NCBI RefSeq assembly: GCF_029946005.1
Contig: NZ_JAQSDR010000009.1
Coordinates: 62,001-126,000, forward strand
Reading direction: 5' to 3'
Origin: Aquabacterium sp.
Lineage (GTDB): Bacteria > Pseudomonadota > Gammaproteobacteria > Burkholderiales > Burkholderiaceae_C
DNA: 64,000 bases
This document shows positions 1-12,377 of this stretch, one piece after another (within the stretch, counting starts at the first letter, position 1; each line of letters starts with the position of its first letter). The notes beneath the pieces were generated by a model. The model saw nothing but the letters and a program-made list of their open reading frames with translations, made no database searches and had not been told where the DNA came from. The translations under genes were made by a program, and so were the position numbers.

Positions 1-2660
1 GCATGCGCATTGGCATGGGTGGCAGCGCGGCCAGCTCGATGGCGGCTGGCACCAACGCGGCCGACCTGGACTTTGATTCGGTGCAACGCGGCAACCCCGA
101 GATCCAGCGCCGGGCGCAAGAGGTCATCAACCATTGCTGGCACCTGGGCGCGAACAACCCCATTTTGGCCATTCACGACGTGGGCGCGGGCGGCATCTCC
201 AACGCCTTCCCTGAGCTGGTGGACGGTGCGGGCAAGGGCGCCCGGTTCGATTTGAGCAAGGTGCCTCTGGAAGAGTCGGGCCTGGCCCCCAAAGAGATTT
301 GGTGCAACGAAAGCCAGGAGCGCTACGTCCTGGCCATCGCGCCCGAAAGCCTGCCCATCTTCACCGCCATGTGCGAGCGCGAGCGTTGCCCCTTCGGCGT
401 GGTCGGCGTGACCACCGAAGAATGCCAATTGGTCCTCGAAGACACTACCGCCGCCAACCCCGGTGCAGACCGTCCTATCGACATGCCGATGGACGTGCTG
501 CTGGGCAAGCCGCCCAAGATGCACCGCGACGTCAAGAGCGTGGTGCGCGATGGTGGCGAGGTCCGCCTCACCGGCGTGGCCTTGAGCCAGGTCGCGCTGG
601 ACGTGCTGCGCCACCCCACCGTGGCCAGCAAGCGTTTTTTGATCACCATCGGCGACCGCACCGTGGGCGGCCTGAACCACCGCGATCAGATGATCGGGCC
701 CTGGCAAGTGCCCGTGGCCGACTGCGCCGTCACGTTGGCCGACTTCAAGGGCTTCGCGGGCGAAGCCATGAGCTTGGGCGAGCGCACGCCATTGGCTTCT
801 GTCAACGCGCCAGCCTCGGGCCGCATGGCCGTGGCCGAGGCCATCACCAACCTGCTGGCCGCGCCGATTGAGCTGAGCCGCGTCAAGCTGTCCGCCAACT
901 GGATGGCCGCTTGCGGTGAAGCGGGTGAAGACGCTGCCCTGTTTGAGACCGTGCGTGCCGTGGGCATGGAGCTTTGCCCCGCGCTGGGTGTGTCCATCCC
1001 CGTGGGCAAGGACTCCTTGTCGATGCGCACCCGTTGGTCTTCGGAACAAGGCGAAACCAAACAGGTCACGGCACCAGTCTCGCTGATCGTGACCGCCTTC
1101 GCGTCCATCCCCGACGTGCGCCCCACGCTCACGCCGCAACTGATCACGACCGAGGCTGGTCAAGCGCTGGACACCTCGTTGATCCTGGTCGATTTGGGGC
1201 AAGGCCAAGGCCGAATGGGCGGCTCGATCCTGTCGCAGGTGCTGAACCAGTTTGGCAATGCCGTGCCTGATCTGGACAGCCCTGAGTTGCTCAAGCAACT
1301 GGTGTCTGCCGTGAACGCCTTGCGCGCTCAGGGCAAGCTGCTGGCCTACCACGACCGCGCCGACGGCGGCCTGTGGGCCACGGCCTGCGAAATGGCTTTT
1401 GCAGGCCACACCGGCGTCAGCCTGAACGTGGACATGTTGGTCACCGAGGGCGATGGCATCAGCGACAGCCGTGCCGACATGGGCGACTCGAAGAACTGGG
1501 CCGACCAGGTGGGCGAGCGCCGCAAGGAACTGACCTTGAAAGCCTTGTTCAACGAAGAACTGGGTGTGGTGCTGCAAGTTCGCACTGCCGATCGCTATGC
1601 CGTGCTGCAGACCTTGCGCGAGCATGGCCTGTCCAAGCACAGCCATGTGATCGGCAAGCCCAACACCAAGGGCGTGGTCGAGGTCTGGCGTGATGCCAAG
1701 ACCGTGTTCAGCGCGCCGCTGGAGCAGTTGCACAAGACCTGGGACGAGGTCAGCTGGCGCATTGCACAGTTGCGTGACAACCCGGTCTGCGCCGACAGCG
1801 AACACGCTGCCGTGGGCTTGACCAGCGACCCGGGCTTGCACGTCAAGCTCAGCTTCGATCCTGCAGAAAACGTGGCCGCGCCCTTCATCAACCACACTCG
1901 TCCCAAGGTCGCCATCTTGCGCGAGCAGGGCGTCAACAGCCACCTGGAAATGGCCTACGCCATGCACCTGGGTGGCTTCGACACCTTCGACGTGCACATG
2001 AGCGACCTGCAGGCTGGCCGCGCCCGGCTTGATCAGTTCCAGGGCTTCGTCGCCTGCGGGGGCTTCAGCTATGGCGACACGCTCGGAGCCGGTGAAGGCT
2101 GGGCTCGTTCGATCATGTTCAACGCCTTGCTGGCCGAACAGTTCGCGGCCTTCTTTGGCCGAACCGACACCTTTGCCCTGGGCATCTGCAATGGTTGCCA
2201 GATGCTGGCGGCACTCAGTCCCATCATCCCCGGCGCGCAGGACTGGCCCAAGTTCACGCACAACCAGAGCACGCGCTTCGAAGCACGCCTGAGCTTGGTC
2301 GAAGTGATCGAGAGTCCATCCTTGTTTTTCACGGGCATGGTCGGCAGCCGCCTCCCGATCGCCGTGGCGCACGGTGAAGGATTTGCCGACTTCTCGCAGC
2401 GCGGCAACGCTCAGCAAGTCAAGCAAGCCATGCGCTTCGTGGACAACATGGGCGCGGCCACCGAGGCCTATCCCTTCAACCCGAACGGCAGCCCCGGCGG
2501 CTTGACGGCTGTGACCACGGCCGATGGGCGCTTCACAGCCATGATGCCGCACCCGGAACGCGTCTTCCGCAACGTGCAGATGAGTTGGACCAGTGGTGAC
2601 AAGAGCGCGCACAGCCCCTGGCTGCGCCTGTTCCAGAACGCCCGCCGCTGGGTGGGCTGA
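1..2660 (+). CDS. purL: Phosphoribosylformylglycinamidine synthase, C-terminal part (5' cut by window edge)
   Basis: Fourth step of purine synthesis: converts FGAR plus glutamine and ATP to FGAM in the cytoplasm. The visible 885 residues are roughly the last two thirds of the large single-chain PurL (about 1,300 residues in proteobacteria). The fragment opens inside the synthetase core (IGMGGSAASSM) and has a second AIR-synthase-like half with GVSIPVGKDSLSM. A class I glutamine amidotransferase domain closes it: nucleophile Cys in GICNGCQM near fragment residue 730, and the His/Glu of MMPHPER near the end. The reading frame is open at base 1, so the true start lies outside the window. No frameshift was seen. 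The stop is followed closely by a convergent small gene. Confidence 0.97.
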   Translation, partial: MRIGMGGSAASSMAAGTNAADLDFDSVQRGNPEIQRRAQEVINHCWHLGANNPILAIHDVGAGGISNAFPELVDGAGKGARFDLSKVPLEESGLAPKEIWCNESQERYVLAIAPESLPIFTAMCERERCPFGVVGVTTEECQLVLEDTTAANPGADRPIDMPMDVLLGKPPKMHRDVKSVVRDGGEVRLTGVALSQVALDVLRHPTVASKRFLITIGDRTVGGLNHRDQMIGPWQVPVADCAVTLADFKGFAGEAMSLGERTPLASVNAPASGRMAVAEAITNLLAAPIELSRVKLSANWMAACGEAGEDAALFETVRAVGMELCPALGVSIPVGKDSLSMRTRWSSEQGETKQVTAPVSLIVTAFASIPDVRPTLTPQLITTEAGQALDTSLILVDLGQGQGRMGGSILSQVLNQFGNAVPDLDSPELLKQLVSAVNALRAQGKLLAYHDRADGGLWATACEMAFAGHTGVSLNVDMLVTEGDGISDSRADMGDSKNWADQVGERRKELTLKALFNEELGVVLQVRTADRYAVLQTLREHGLSKHSHVIGKPNTKGVVEVWRDAKTVFSAPLEQLHKTWDEVSWRIAQLRDNPVCADSEHAAVGLTSDPGLHVKLSFDPAENVAAPFINHTRPKVAILREQGVNSHLEMAYAMHLGGFDTFDVHMSDLQAGRARLDQFQGFVACGGFSYGDTLGAGEGWARSIMFNALLAEQFAAFFGRTDTFALGICNGCQMLAALSPIIPGAQDWPKFTHNQSTRFEARLSLVEVIESPSLFFTGMVGSRLPIAVAHGEGFADFSQRGNAQQVKQAMRFVDNMGAATEAYPFNPNGSPGGLTAVTTADGRFTAMMPHPERVFRNVQMSWTSGDKSAHSPWLRLFQNARRWVG

Positions 2661-2682
2661 GGCGCTTTCCCTCAGCGGCAGG

Positions 2683-2997
2683 TCAGGCTGGCAACAGCTT
2701 GACCGCCCATTGGCCACCTTGCTCGATCAGGGTGATCAAACGGTCAATGTTGGGGTGCTTGCCGGGGTTGGCTCGGGCATCCCCGGTGTGTTCGGCATAG
2801 AGGTCCAGACCGCGTGAGGCGGCTTCGGCATTGATCACGCCGGAGGCGTCGGCCAATGAGGCATAGACGGCCAGCGAACCCGCCTGACCCGGTTTGTTGT
2901 CGATCGTGGCCGCCACCGCGCCTGATGCGTCGATCAAATGCAGTCCAGACAGATGAGAGACGGGTGGAAGTTGCTTGAGGTTGTCGCTGAAAGCCAT
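2683..2997 (-). CDS. Small conserved protein, DUF2322-like
   Basis: A 104-residue protein with no signal peptide, membrane segment or catalytic motif that I can name. The sequence (NKPGQAGSL, AEHTGDARANPGKHPNIDRL) matches my memory of the DUF2322 family, which is common in Betaproteobacteria and of unknown function. It is convergent with purL, with only 22 bp between the stops, and divergent from pyrG, so the roughly 160-bp gap at 2998-3157 must carry promoters for both. Codon use is like that of its neighbours. The family name is from memory and the role is unknown. Confidence 0.75.
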   Translation of the reverse strand: MAFSDNLKQLPPVSHLSGLHLIDASGAVAATIDNKPGQAGSLAVYASLADASGVINAEAASRGLDLYAEHTGDARANPGKHPNIDRLITLIEQGGQWAVKLLPA

Positions 2998-3101
2998 GTT
3001 GCTCGTCGGTTGAAAAAATCAGGGAGCCATTGTCTGCGAAGCGATCCGCATTCCCAAGGCAACCGACGCCTTCCTCGCGTATGAGGTATCTCGCATACGC
3101 C

Positions 3102-7002
<3,901 letters not shown>

Positions 7003-7010
7003 TCCCCAAG

Positions 7011-7034
7011 AAACGAGGCCTGCGGGCCTCGTTT
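7011..7034 (+). terminator. Hairpin after eno
   Basis: A perfect 10-bp stem (aaacgaggcc / ggcctcgttt) with the loop tgcg, nine bases after the eno stop. The U-tract is limited to the three T closing the stem, so it may attenuate transcription into ftsB rather than end it. Confidence 0.6.
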
Positions 7035-7065
7035 CGCATTCGATCCTGATTGATAATCCTGTTCC

Positions 7066-7395
7066 ATGCGCGTCGCTACCATCGTCCTTCTGGCCCTTTT
7101 GGCCGTGGTGCATGCCGAACTCTGGTTTGGCAAAGGTGGTGTTCCGCGCGTCATGTCTTTGCGAGCCCAGGTGCAGCATCAACAAAAGCTCAACGACCAG
7201 GCCCAGGCCGTCAACGAGCAGTTGCTGGCGGAGGTCCGCGACCTGCAGGAGGGCTTGGAAATGGTCGAAGAAAAAGCCCGCACCGAACTGGGCATGATCA
7301 AGCCTGACGAGATTTACGTGCAGCTGACCACCACCAAGCAGCCGCCAGCTTCGGCATCGGCCACCGCTGGCGAGGCCTCCGCTGCCGCGCCTTGA
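7066..7395 (+). CDS. ftsB: Cell division protein FtsB
   Basis: Bitopic inner-membrane protein of the FtsQLB divisome subcomplex. The 109 residues show a short cytoplasmic end, one membrane segment (about residues 3-20, VATIVLLALLAVVHAELWF) and a periplasmic coiled coil rich in Gln/Glu (about 30-80) ending in KARTELGMIKPDEIYVQ, the usual FtsB tail signature. A low-complexity Ala/Ser/Thr tail follows. The position straight after eno is the conserved place for ftsB in beta- and gammaproteobacteria. The stop overlaps the start of pnuC (TGATG). Confidence 0.93.
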   Translation: MRVATIVLLALLAVVHAELWFGKGGVPRVMSLRAQVQHQQKLNDQAQAVNEQLLAEVRDLQEGLEMVEEKARTELGMIKPDEIYVQLTTTKQPPASASATAGEASAAAP

Positions 7396-8054
7396 TGCTC
7401 AACAACGCGCCGCTGTCCGACCTGTTTGTCTGGGCTGATCCGTGGTTGGCGCCACTGTTCACCGCCTGGGGTGTGCCCGTCTCGCAGTTGGAGGTCTGGG
7501 CTTTCATGTTGTCCCTGGCCATGGTGCTGTTCAACCTGCGCGTCAATCCCTGGGGGTGGCCCTTGGCCATCGTCAGCTCCTTGCTCTATGGCGTGCTGTT
7601 CGCGCGCAACAAGCTGTATGGCGAGGCCACCTTGCAATTGGTTTTCGTGGCCTTGTCATGCTGGGGGTGGTGGCAGTGGTTGTGGGGGCGTGATCAATCC
7701 AACGCGACTCTGAGGCCGCAAGCCTTGGGCCGCCGCGGTCGCCAGTGTGCGCTGGGCGCGACATTGCTGATGTGGCCGCTGCTGGGTTGGCTGCTTGACC
7801 ACGCCACCGACTCCGACGTGCCTTACCTTGATGCTCTGCCTACGGCCGCCAGCCTGTTGGGACAGTGGTTGCTGGGGCGCAAATACATCGAGAACTGGTC
7901 GACCTGGTTGGTGGTCAATATCGTGAGCATGGTCCTGTTCGGCCAAAAGGGCCTGTGGCTCACCGTCATCCTGTATGGCCTGTTCGCGGTGCTGTCGGTG
8001 GCTGGGTGGCAGCAATGGCGGCGCCATGTCGCGCCCATGGCCCAACGTGGTTGA
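7395..8054 (+). CDS. pnuC: Nicotinamide riboside transporter PnuC
   Basis: Integral membrane facilitator that imports nicotinamide riboside for NAD salvage. The 219-residue chain is very hydrophobic, with about seven likely membrane spans. It has the PnuC features NLRVNPWGWPLAIVSS, LYGEATLQLVFVALSCWGWWQW and, near the end, GRKYIENWSTWLVVNIVSMVLF. An upstream TTG (7392) is possible, but the ATG overlapping the ftsB stop is more natural. The next gene, a ribosylnicotinamide-kinase-like ATPase, starts inside its 3' end. This fits transport coupled to metabolic trapping by phosphorylation. Confidence 0.92.
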   Translation: MLNNAPLSDLFVWADPWLAPLFTAWGVPVSQLEVWAFMLSLAMVLFNLRVNPWGWPLAIVSSLLYGVLFARNKLYGEATLQLVFVALSCWGWWQWLWGRDQSNATLRPQALGRRGRQCALGATLLMWPLLGWLLDHATDSDVPYLDALPTAASLLGQWLLGRKYIENWSTWLVVNIVSMVLFGQKGLWLTVILYGLFAVLSVAGWQQWRRHVAPMAQRG

Positions 8055-8688
8055 GCAGGGCATTGTCATTGCCATCGTGGGGGCGGAGAGCACGGGCAAA
8101 ACCACCCTGGCCTTCGGTCTGACCCAGGCCCTACTGGCCGAGGGTGTGAACGCGACGATGGTGCCGGAGGTTCTGCGCGAGTTTTGCGATGACCGTGGCC
8201 GCACGCCATACCCGCATGAACAGGTCGGCATCGCGAGGGATCAAACCCAGCGCCTGGTTCAGTCGACGCAAACGCATGACGTGGTGGTGGCCGACACGAC
8301 CGCCTTGATGACCGCGGTCTACAGCGACCATTTGTTCAACGACCAGAGCCTGTACGCGCAAGCACTGATCGACCACGCTTTCGCCAACCTCACCTTGTTG
8401 ACCGCCCTTGACCTGCCTTGGCAGGCTGATGGTCTGCAACGGGATGGCGCTCACGTCCGTGAACCGGTTGACGATCTGATTCGACAGCACTTATTGAACG
8501 CGGAGCTGCCTTTTTCAGTGGTGGCGGGGCAGGGCGTGCACCGCCTGGATCAGGCGTTGCTCGTGGTCAGGCAGTCGCTGTCGGCTACCCAGCGGGCTCA
8601 AGAAAATGCCGTTCGTCCCCGGTGGCGCTGGGTGTGCGAGAGGTGCGATGACGGCGACTGCGAGCAGCACTGGCTGCCCCGCGCCTGA
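8026..8688 (+). CDS. NadR-type ribosylnicotinamide kinase-like ATPase
   Basis: Predicted to phosphorylate nicotinamide riboside to NMN, trapping what PnuC imports. The chain has an N-terminal P-loop (GAESTGKTTL), then VPEVLREFCDDRGRTPY and VVVADTTALMTAVYSDHLF, the pattern of the NadR C-terminal kinase domain (AAA_28). It lacks both the helix-turn-helix and the NMN adenylyltransferase domain of enterobacterial NadR, so it should be a pure kinase. The ATG at 8026 is inside pnuC (29-bp overlap); the longer frame from 7975 is less likely. The tail (about 30 residues with CERCDDGDCEQHW) is unusual and could bind a metal, though that is a guess. Confidence 0.82.
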   Translation: MSRPWPNVVEQGIVIAIVGAESTGKTTLAFGLTQALLAEGVNATMVPEVLREFCDDRGRTPYPHEQVGIARDQTQRLVQSTQTHDVVVADTTALMTAVYSDHLFNDQSLYAQALIDHAFANLTLLTALDLPWQADGLQRDGAHVREPVDDLIRQHLLNAELPFSVVAGQGVHRLDQALLVVRQSLSATQRAQENAVRPRWRWVCERCDDGDCEQHWLPRA

Positions 8689-8700
8689 CGCTGCTGCCAA

Positions 8701-9702
8701 TCATTGCAAGCTGGTGGAGCCCGGAGGGTGGTCGGTCGTGTCGGTGAACAACTCGGCGGCATCCACGGCATCAAACCGGTAATGCTCTCCGCAGAACTCA
8801 CATCCCACGTCGATCTGGGCTTGCTCGGTCAGGATGCTTTCAACCTCTTCGCGGCCCAGGTTGCGCAACATGGTGGACACCCGCTCGCGTGAACAGGTGC
8901 AGGCGAAGTGCGGCCCTTCCAGGCCCTTCATCGGGTCGAAGCGGATGATGTCCTCTTCCCAGAAGAGCCTGCGCAAGATGGTGTCGGCGTCCAGGGTCAA
9001 GAGTTCTTCGCGCGTCAGGGTGGCGGCCAGGTAGGCGATGCGGTTGTACGCCTCGTTCAGGCCGATCTCGTCTTCGTCCAGTCGTTGTGGGCCACCGGCC
9101 AAGTTGCCCACGCCTTGCAGGGGCAGGCGCTGGATCAGCAGGCCTGCCGCGATGTTGTCATTGGACGCCAGGATCAGTTTGGTGTCCAGCTGCTCGGACT
9201 GCAGCATGTAGTGCTCCAGCACTTCGCTCAGTTGCAGCAAAGGCTCGCGCTGGTCGCCATGCAAAGGCACCACACCCTGGTAGGGCTGCTGGCCGGGCAT
9301 GCGGTTTTGCGGGTCGAGCGTGATGGCGCAACGGCCTTCGCCGCCCACGTTGACCATCACGTCCAAGGGCAGGTGACCGGAGTCAGTCGATGGCAACTCG
9401 CCTACCACCTTGGCCGTGGTGCGAAAACCCAGGTCGGGCTGTACCTCGGCCACGGCCACCTTCACGGGCCCATCGCCAAAGATCTGCAGAACCACGGCCC
9501 CGTTGAACTTGATGTTGGCTTGCATGAGCACGCCAGCCGCAGCCATCTCGCCCAGTAACTGGCGCACGGGCTCTTCAAAGGCTTCGCTGGGATCTCGGCG
9601 TCGAAGCACTTCCTGCCAGGCGTCGGTCAGGCGAACCAGCATGCCGCGCACGGGCAAGCCCTCGAACAAAAATTTGTGCAGTTCCGTCGTCATCTCGTTC
9701 AT
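8701..9702 (-). CDS. hslO: Redox-regulated holdase chaperone Hsp33
   Basis: Cytoplasmic chaperone switched on by oxidation and unfolding, which protects proteins during bleach or peroxide stress. The 333 residues comprise the N-terminal Hsp33 fold (about 1-230) and the C-terminal zinc redox switch, CTC followed about 30 residues later by CEFC, the four Cys that hold zinc when reduced. Slightly longer than the E. coli protein (about 290). The start overlaps the stop of the upstream carbonic-anhydrase-like gene by four bases, so the two are one unit. It is convergent with the ribosylnicotinamide kinase gene. Confidence 0.95.
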   Translation of the reverse strand: MNEMTTELHKFLFEGLPVRGMLVRLTDAWQEVLRRRDPSEAFEEPVRQLLGEMAAAGVLMQANIKFNGAVVLQIFGDGPVKVAVAEVQPDLGFRTTAKVVGELPSTDSGHLPLDVMVNVGGEGRCAITLDPQNRMPGQQPYQGVVPLHGDQREPLLQLSEVLEHYMLQSEQLDTKLILASNDNIAAGLLIQRLPLQGVGNLAGGPQRLDEDEIGLNEAYNRIAYLAATLTREELLTLDADTILRRLFWEEDIIRFDPMKGLEGPHFACTCSRERVSTMLRNLGREEVESILTEQAQIDVGCEFCGEHYRFDAVDAAELFTDTTDHPPGSTSLQ

Positions 9703-10238
9703 TCTTGGGTGGTGTCAATGCGCACCAGATCTGTTTTGAACTCGCCCGCTTTTTGCACATACATGGCGGTGCCGATGCTCATGCGGGCCAGTTCCATCTC
9801 GGTCAGGGGCCGCACGACCTTGGCAGGGCTGCCCAGTATCAGCATGCCTTCGGTGTCAAAAACCTTGCCTTCGGTGACCAGGGCGCCAGCGCCCACCAGG
9901 CATTTCTTGCCAATGACCGCGCCATTGAGCACCACGGCCTGGATGCCTATCAGAGCGCCATCGCCGATGGTGCAACCGTGCAGCATCACCTGGTGGCCGA
10001 TCGTCACGTCGGCGCCGACTGTCAGCGCAAAGCCGATGTCGGTGTGCAGCACGGATGATTCCTGGACATTTGAACGGGCGCCGATGCGGATGGGCTCGTT
10101 ATCGCCCCGCAAGGTGGCCTGGGACCACACGCTGCTGCCTTCGGCCAAGTGCACCTCGCCGATCACGTCGGCCGATTCGGCAACGTAGGCGGAGGGGTGG
10201 GGTTGCGGACGCTTGTCCTTGATGCTGTAAAGGGCCAT
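9699..10238 (-). CDS. Gamma-class carbonic anhydrase-like hexapeptide-repeat protein
   Basis: A left-handed beta-helix protein of the YrdA/PaaY/CaiE group (179 residues). Hexapeptide repeats run through the middle (VIGEVHLAEGSSVW, IGARSNVQESSVLHTD, IGHQVMLHGCTIGDGALIG). His residues in VLHTD, IGHQ and LHGC sit where the trimer-interface zinc ligands of gamma carbonic anhydrases are found. Many relatives have weak or no measured activity, so the enzymatic call is tentative. First gene of a two-gene unit with hslO. The tail (FKTDLVRIDTTQE) is outside the helix. Confidence 0.85.
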   Translation of the reverse strand: MALYSIKDKRPQPHPSAYVAESADVIGEVHLAEGSSVWSQATLRGDNEPIRIGARSNVQESSVLHTDIGFALTVGADVTIGHQVMLHGCTIGDGALIGIQAVVLNGAVIGKKCLVGAGALVTEGKVFDTEGMLILGSPAKVVRPLTEMELARMSIGTAMYVQKAGEFKTDLVRIDTTQE

Positions 10239-10342
10239 GGGCTCAATGTGGGGACGAGGTGGCCGTATTCTAGGGCGGCGGTGATCTGCGGCGCTTTATC
10301 ATGCCCTCAGTCATGGGTTTCATGCCCGCCAATTACACCCAC

Positions 10343-11119
10343 ATGCTCATCCTGCTGTCCCCCGCCAAAAGCCTCGATTTCGAGACCGCCCCCACCACCG
10401 ACCAACACACCTTGCCGGTGTTCGCCAAGGAGGCCGCGCAACTGATTGACGTGCTACGTCCTTACACGCCCCAGCAAATTGCCTCCCTCATGGATTTGAG
10501 CGATGCTTTGGCGGCGCTCAATGTGGCGCGCTTCGGGGCTTGGCGCCCCAGGTTCACCGCCAAGAACAGCAAGCAGGCGGTTCTTGCCTTCAATGGCGAC
10601 GTCTATGGCGGGCTGGATGCCCCCAGCCTCAAGCGCGAGGACCTGGACTGGGCGCAAGACCATGTGGCCATGTTGAGTGGCCTGTATGGGGTGCTGCGGC
10701 CCTTGGACTGGATGCAGCCTTACCGGCTCGAAATGAGCACCAAGCTGGCCAACCCTCGTGGCAAGGATTTGTATGCCTGGTGGGGTGACACTTTGGCACT
10801 GCATTTGAATGAACGTTTGGCTCAACAGCCCGACAAGCTCATCATCAACTTGGCATCGCAGGAATATTTCAAGGCTGTCAAACGCAAGGCGCTCTCCGGG
10901 CGTGTGGTGGACTGTGTGTTCGAGGATTGGAAGTCCGGCAACTGGAAGATCATCAGTTTTCACGCCAAGCGTGCGAGGGGTTTGATGGCCCGTCATGCCA
11001 TCGTTCACCGGGCCAAAACCCTGAAGGATTTGCGCAGCTTCGTTGCCGAAGGCTACTGCTACGCGGAAGACGCCTCCGAGCCCGACCGCCTGGTCTTCAG
11101 GCGTCGATTGGCATCCTGA
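10343..11119 (+). CDS. yaaA: Peroxide stress protein YaaA (DUF328)
   Basis: Limits free intracellular iron and Fenton damage under peroxide in E. coli, where it is an OxyR target; the family also binds DNA. From the ATG at 10343 the protein is 258 residues, the typical length, and starts MLILLSPAKSLDFE, the family N-terminus. Longer in-frame starts at 10301 and 10322 add residues not found in relatives. Other landmarks are FNGDVYGGLDA, GLYGVLRPLD and the C-terminal RARGLMARHAI. It is one of several peroxide-response genes in the window (ohr, ohrR, ahpC, ahpF, hslO). Confidence 0.93.
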   Translation: MLILLSPAKSLDFETAPTTDQHTLPVFAKEAAQLIDVLRPYTPQQIASLMDLSDALAALNVARFGAWRPRFTAKNSKQAVLAFNGDVYGGLDAPSLKREDLDWAQDHVAMLSGLYGVLRPLDWMQPYRLEMSTKLANPRGKDLYAWWGDTLALHLNERLAQQPDKLIINLASQEYFKAVKRKALSGRVVDCVFEDWKSGNWKIISFHAKRARGLMARHAIVHRAKTLKDLRSFVAEGYCYAEDASEPDRLVFRRRLAS

Positions 11120-11137
11120 CTGACCACAGAGGGCAAC

Positions 11138-11974
11138 ATGCCAGAGCAGGTCATCACACCCGAGTTACGGCAGTGGATCATTGATCAGGTTGCCGCGGGG
11201 CACAGCGTGGAGTCGGTGCTCAACGCCATGAAGGCCAGTGGATGGCGCGACGACACCGCGCTGGCGGCGCTTGAGAACACGCTGAAAGAACAAGCCTTGC
11301 CTTTGATCGAGGCGAGTCGCCCGTTGCCTGAGGTGGTGATAGGTGAGGGCGGCACGACCGTGTGGGCGCATGACCGCGAGGTGAGCGTGTTGGCCAGCAT
11401 GGCCCGTCCCCGCGTGCTGGTGCTGGGCGGCCTGCTGTCGGCCGAGGAGTGCCAGGAGATGATCGAGCTGGCGCAGCCCCGGCTGGCCCGTTCGGAAACG
11501 GTGGTCAACGCGACAGGCGGCAGTGAAATCAACGTGGCACGCACCAGCCAAGGCATGTTCTTCGCACGGGCGGAGAACGAGTTATGCCAGCGTGTCGAGG
11601 CGCGCATTGCCGCTTTGTTGAATTGGCCTGTGGAGCGCGGTGAGGGGCTGCAGATCTTGCGCTACGGCCCTGGTGCCGAGTACAAACCGCATTACGACTA
11701 CTTCGATCCCAGCCAACCTGGCACTCCGGCTGTTTTGCGCCGGGGAGGGCAACGTGTGGCCACCTTGGTCACTTACTTGAACACCCCAGCCTCCGGCGGC
11801 GCCACCATATTTCCAGACATTGGTTTTCAGGTCAGCGCAGTGGCGGGCAATGCGGTGTTTTTCAGTTACGCCCTGCCTCACCCGATGACCCAAACGCTCC
11901 ATGGCGGTGCTCCGGTGTTGACGGGCGAGAAATGGGTGGCCACCAAATGGCTGCGCGAACAGCGTTTTGAATAA
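11138..11974 (+). CDS. Prolyl-4-hydroxylase-like 2-oxoglutarate/Fe(II) oxygenase
   Basis: A 278-residue protein. The N-terminal 65 residues look like a helical UBA-like domain (ITPELRQWIIDQVAAGHSVESV). The rest is a P4Hc-type double-stranded beta-helix. Iron and cosubstrate residues can be placed: the HxD in YKPHYDYF (about residues 185-187), a distal His in LPHPMTQTLHGG, and Lys in GEKWVATKW. The segment TYLNTPASGGATIFPDIG is characteristic of bacterial prolyl-4-hydroxylase homologues. The protein substrate is unknown. It follows yaaA by 18 bp and is likely co-transcribed. Confidence 0.9.
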   Translation: MPEQVITPELRQWIIDQVAAGHSVESVLNAMKASGWRDDTALAALENTLKEQALPLIEASRPLPEVVIGEGGTTVWAHDREVSVLASMARPRVLVLGGLLSAEECQEMIELAQPRLARSETVVNATGGSEINVARTSQGMFFARAENELCQRVEARIAALLNWPVERGEGLQILRYGPGAEYKPHYDYFDPSQPGTPAVLRRGGQRVATLVTYLNTPASGGATIFPDIGFQVSAVAGNAVFFSYALPHPMTQTLHGGAPVLTGEKWVATKWLREQRFE

Positions 11975-12107
11975 CGCGTGTTCAGAAAAACTTTTTGAAA
12001 ATTCAGGAGGGGCTGTCAACCGGGGTAATTCCGCCCGCGTTGAGCATCTACAGATTCGGGCCTTTGAATCTGAAGACCAACCTTATTCAAATCATTTGGA
12101 GTTTTTA

Positions 12108-12308
12108 ATGAAGAAACTGATCGCCGCTTTGATCGCTTCGATGTTTGCCGTGGGCGCTTTCGCCGCTGATGCAGCTCCTGCTGCTGCCGCTCCTGAAGCT
12201 TCGGCTGCTGCTTCCAAGCCTGCCAAGAAGGTCAAGCACCACGCCAAGAAGAAGGCTGCTCACAAGGCTGAAGCTGCTTCCGCTGCTGCGCCCGCTGCTT
12301 CGAAGTAA
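12108..12308 (+). CDS. Small secreted Ala/Lys-rich basic protein
   Basis: A 66-residue protein with a clear Sec signal peptide (MKKLIAALIASMFAVGAFA, cut before ADAAP). The mature part consists almost only of Ala, Pro, Lys, His and Ser (KKVKHHAKKKAAHKAEAAS). The start at 12108 follows a weak purine-rich site; the frame extends upstream to 11967 but with no signal-peptide logic. A strong bidirectional terminator lies just behind it. Similar short Ala/Lys-rich periplasmic proteins are common in Burkholderiales and mostly of unknown function. The very low sequence complexity makes any homology-based assignment unsafe. Confidence 0.75.
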   Translation: MKKLIAALIASMFAVGAFAADAAPAAAAPEASAAASKPAKKVKHHAKKKAAHKAEAASAAAPAASK

Positions 12309-12324
12309 TTTTCGTCGAGCCCAA

Positions 12325-12352
12325 CAAAAAACCCGGCCATGCCGGGTTTTTT
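12325..12352. terminator. Bidirectional intrinsic terminator
   Basis: A 7-bp stem acccggc / gccgggt with loop cat, flanked by an A-run on the left and a T-run on the right. It can end transcription from both the small secreted-protein gene (plus) and rhlE (minus). Confidence 0.9.
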
Positions 12353-12377
12353 GTGGTCCAAACCAGAGGCTGCTGGG

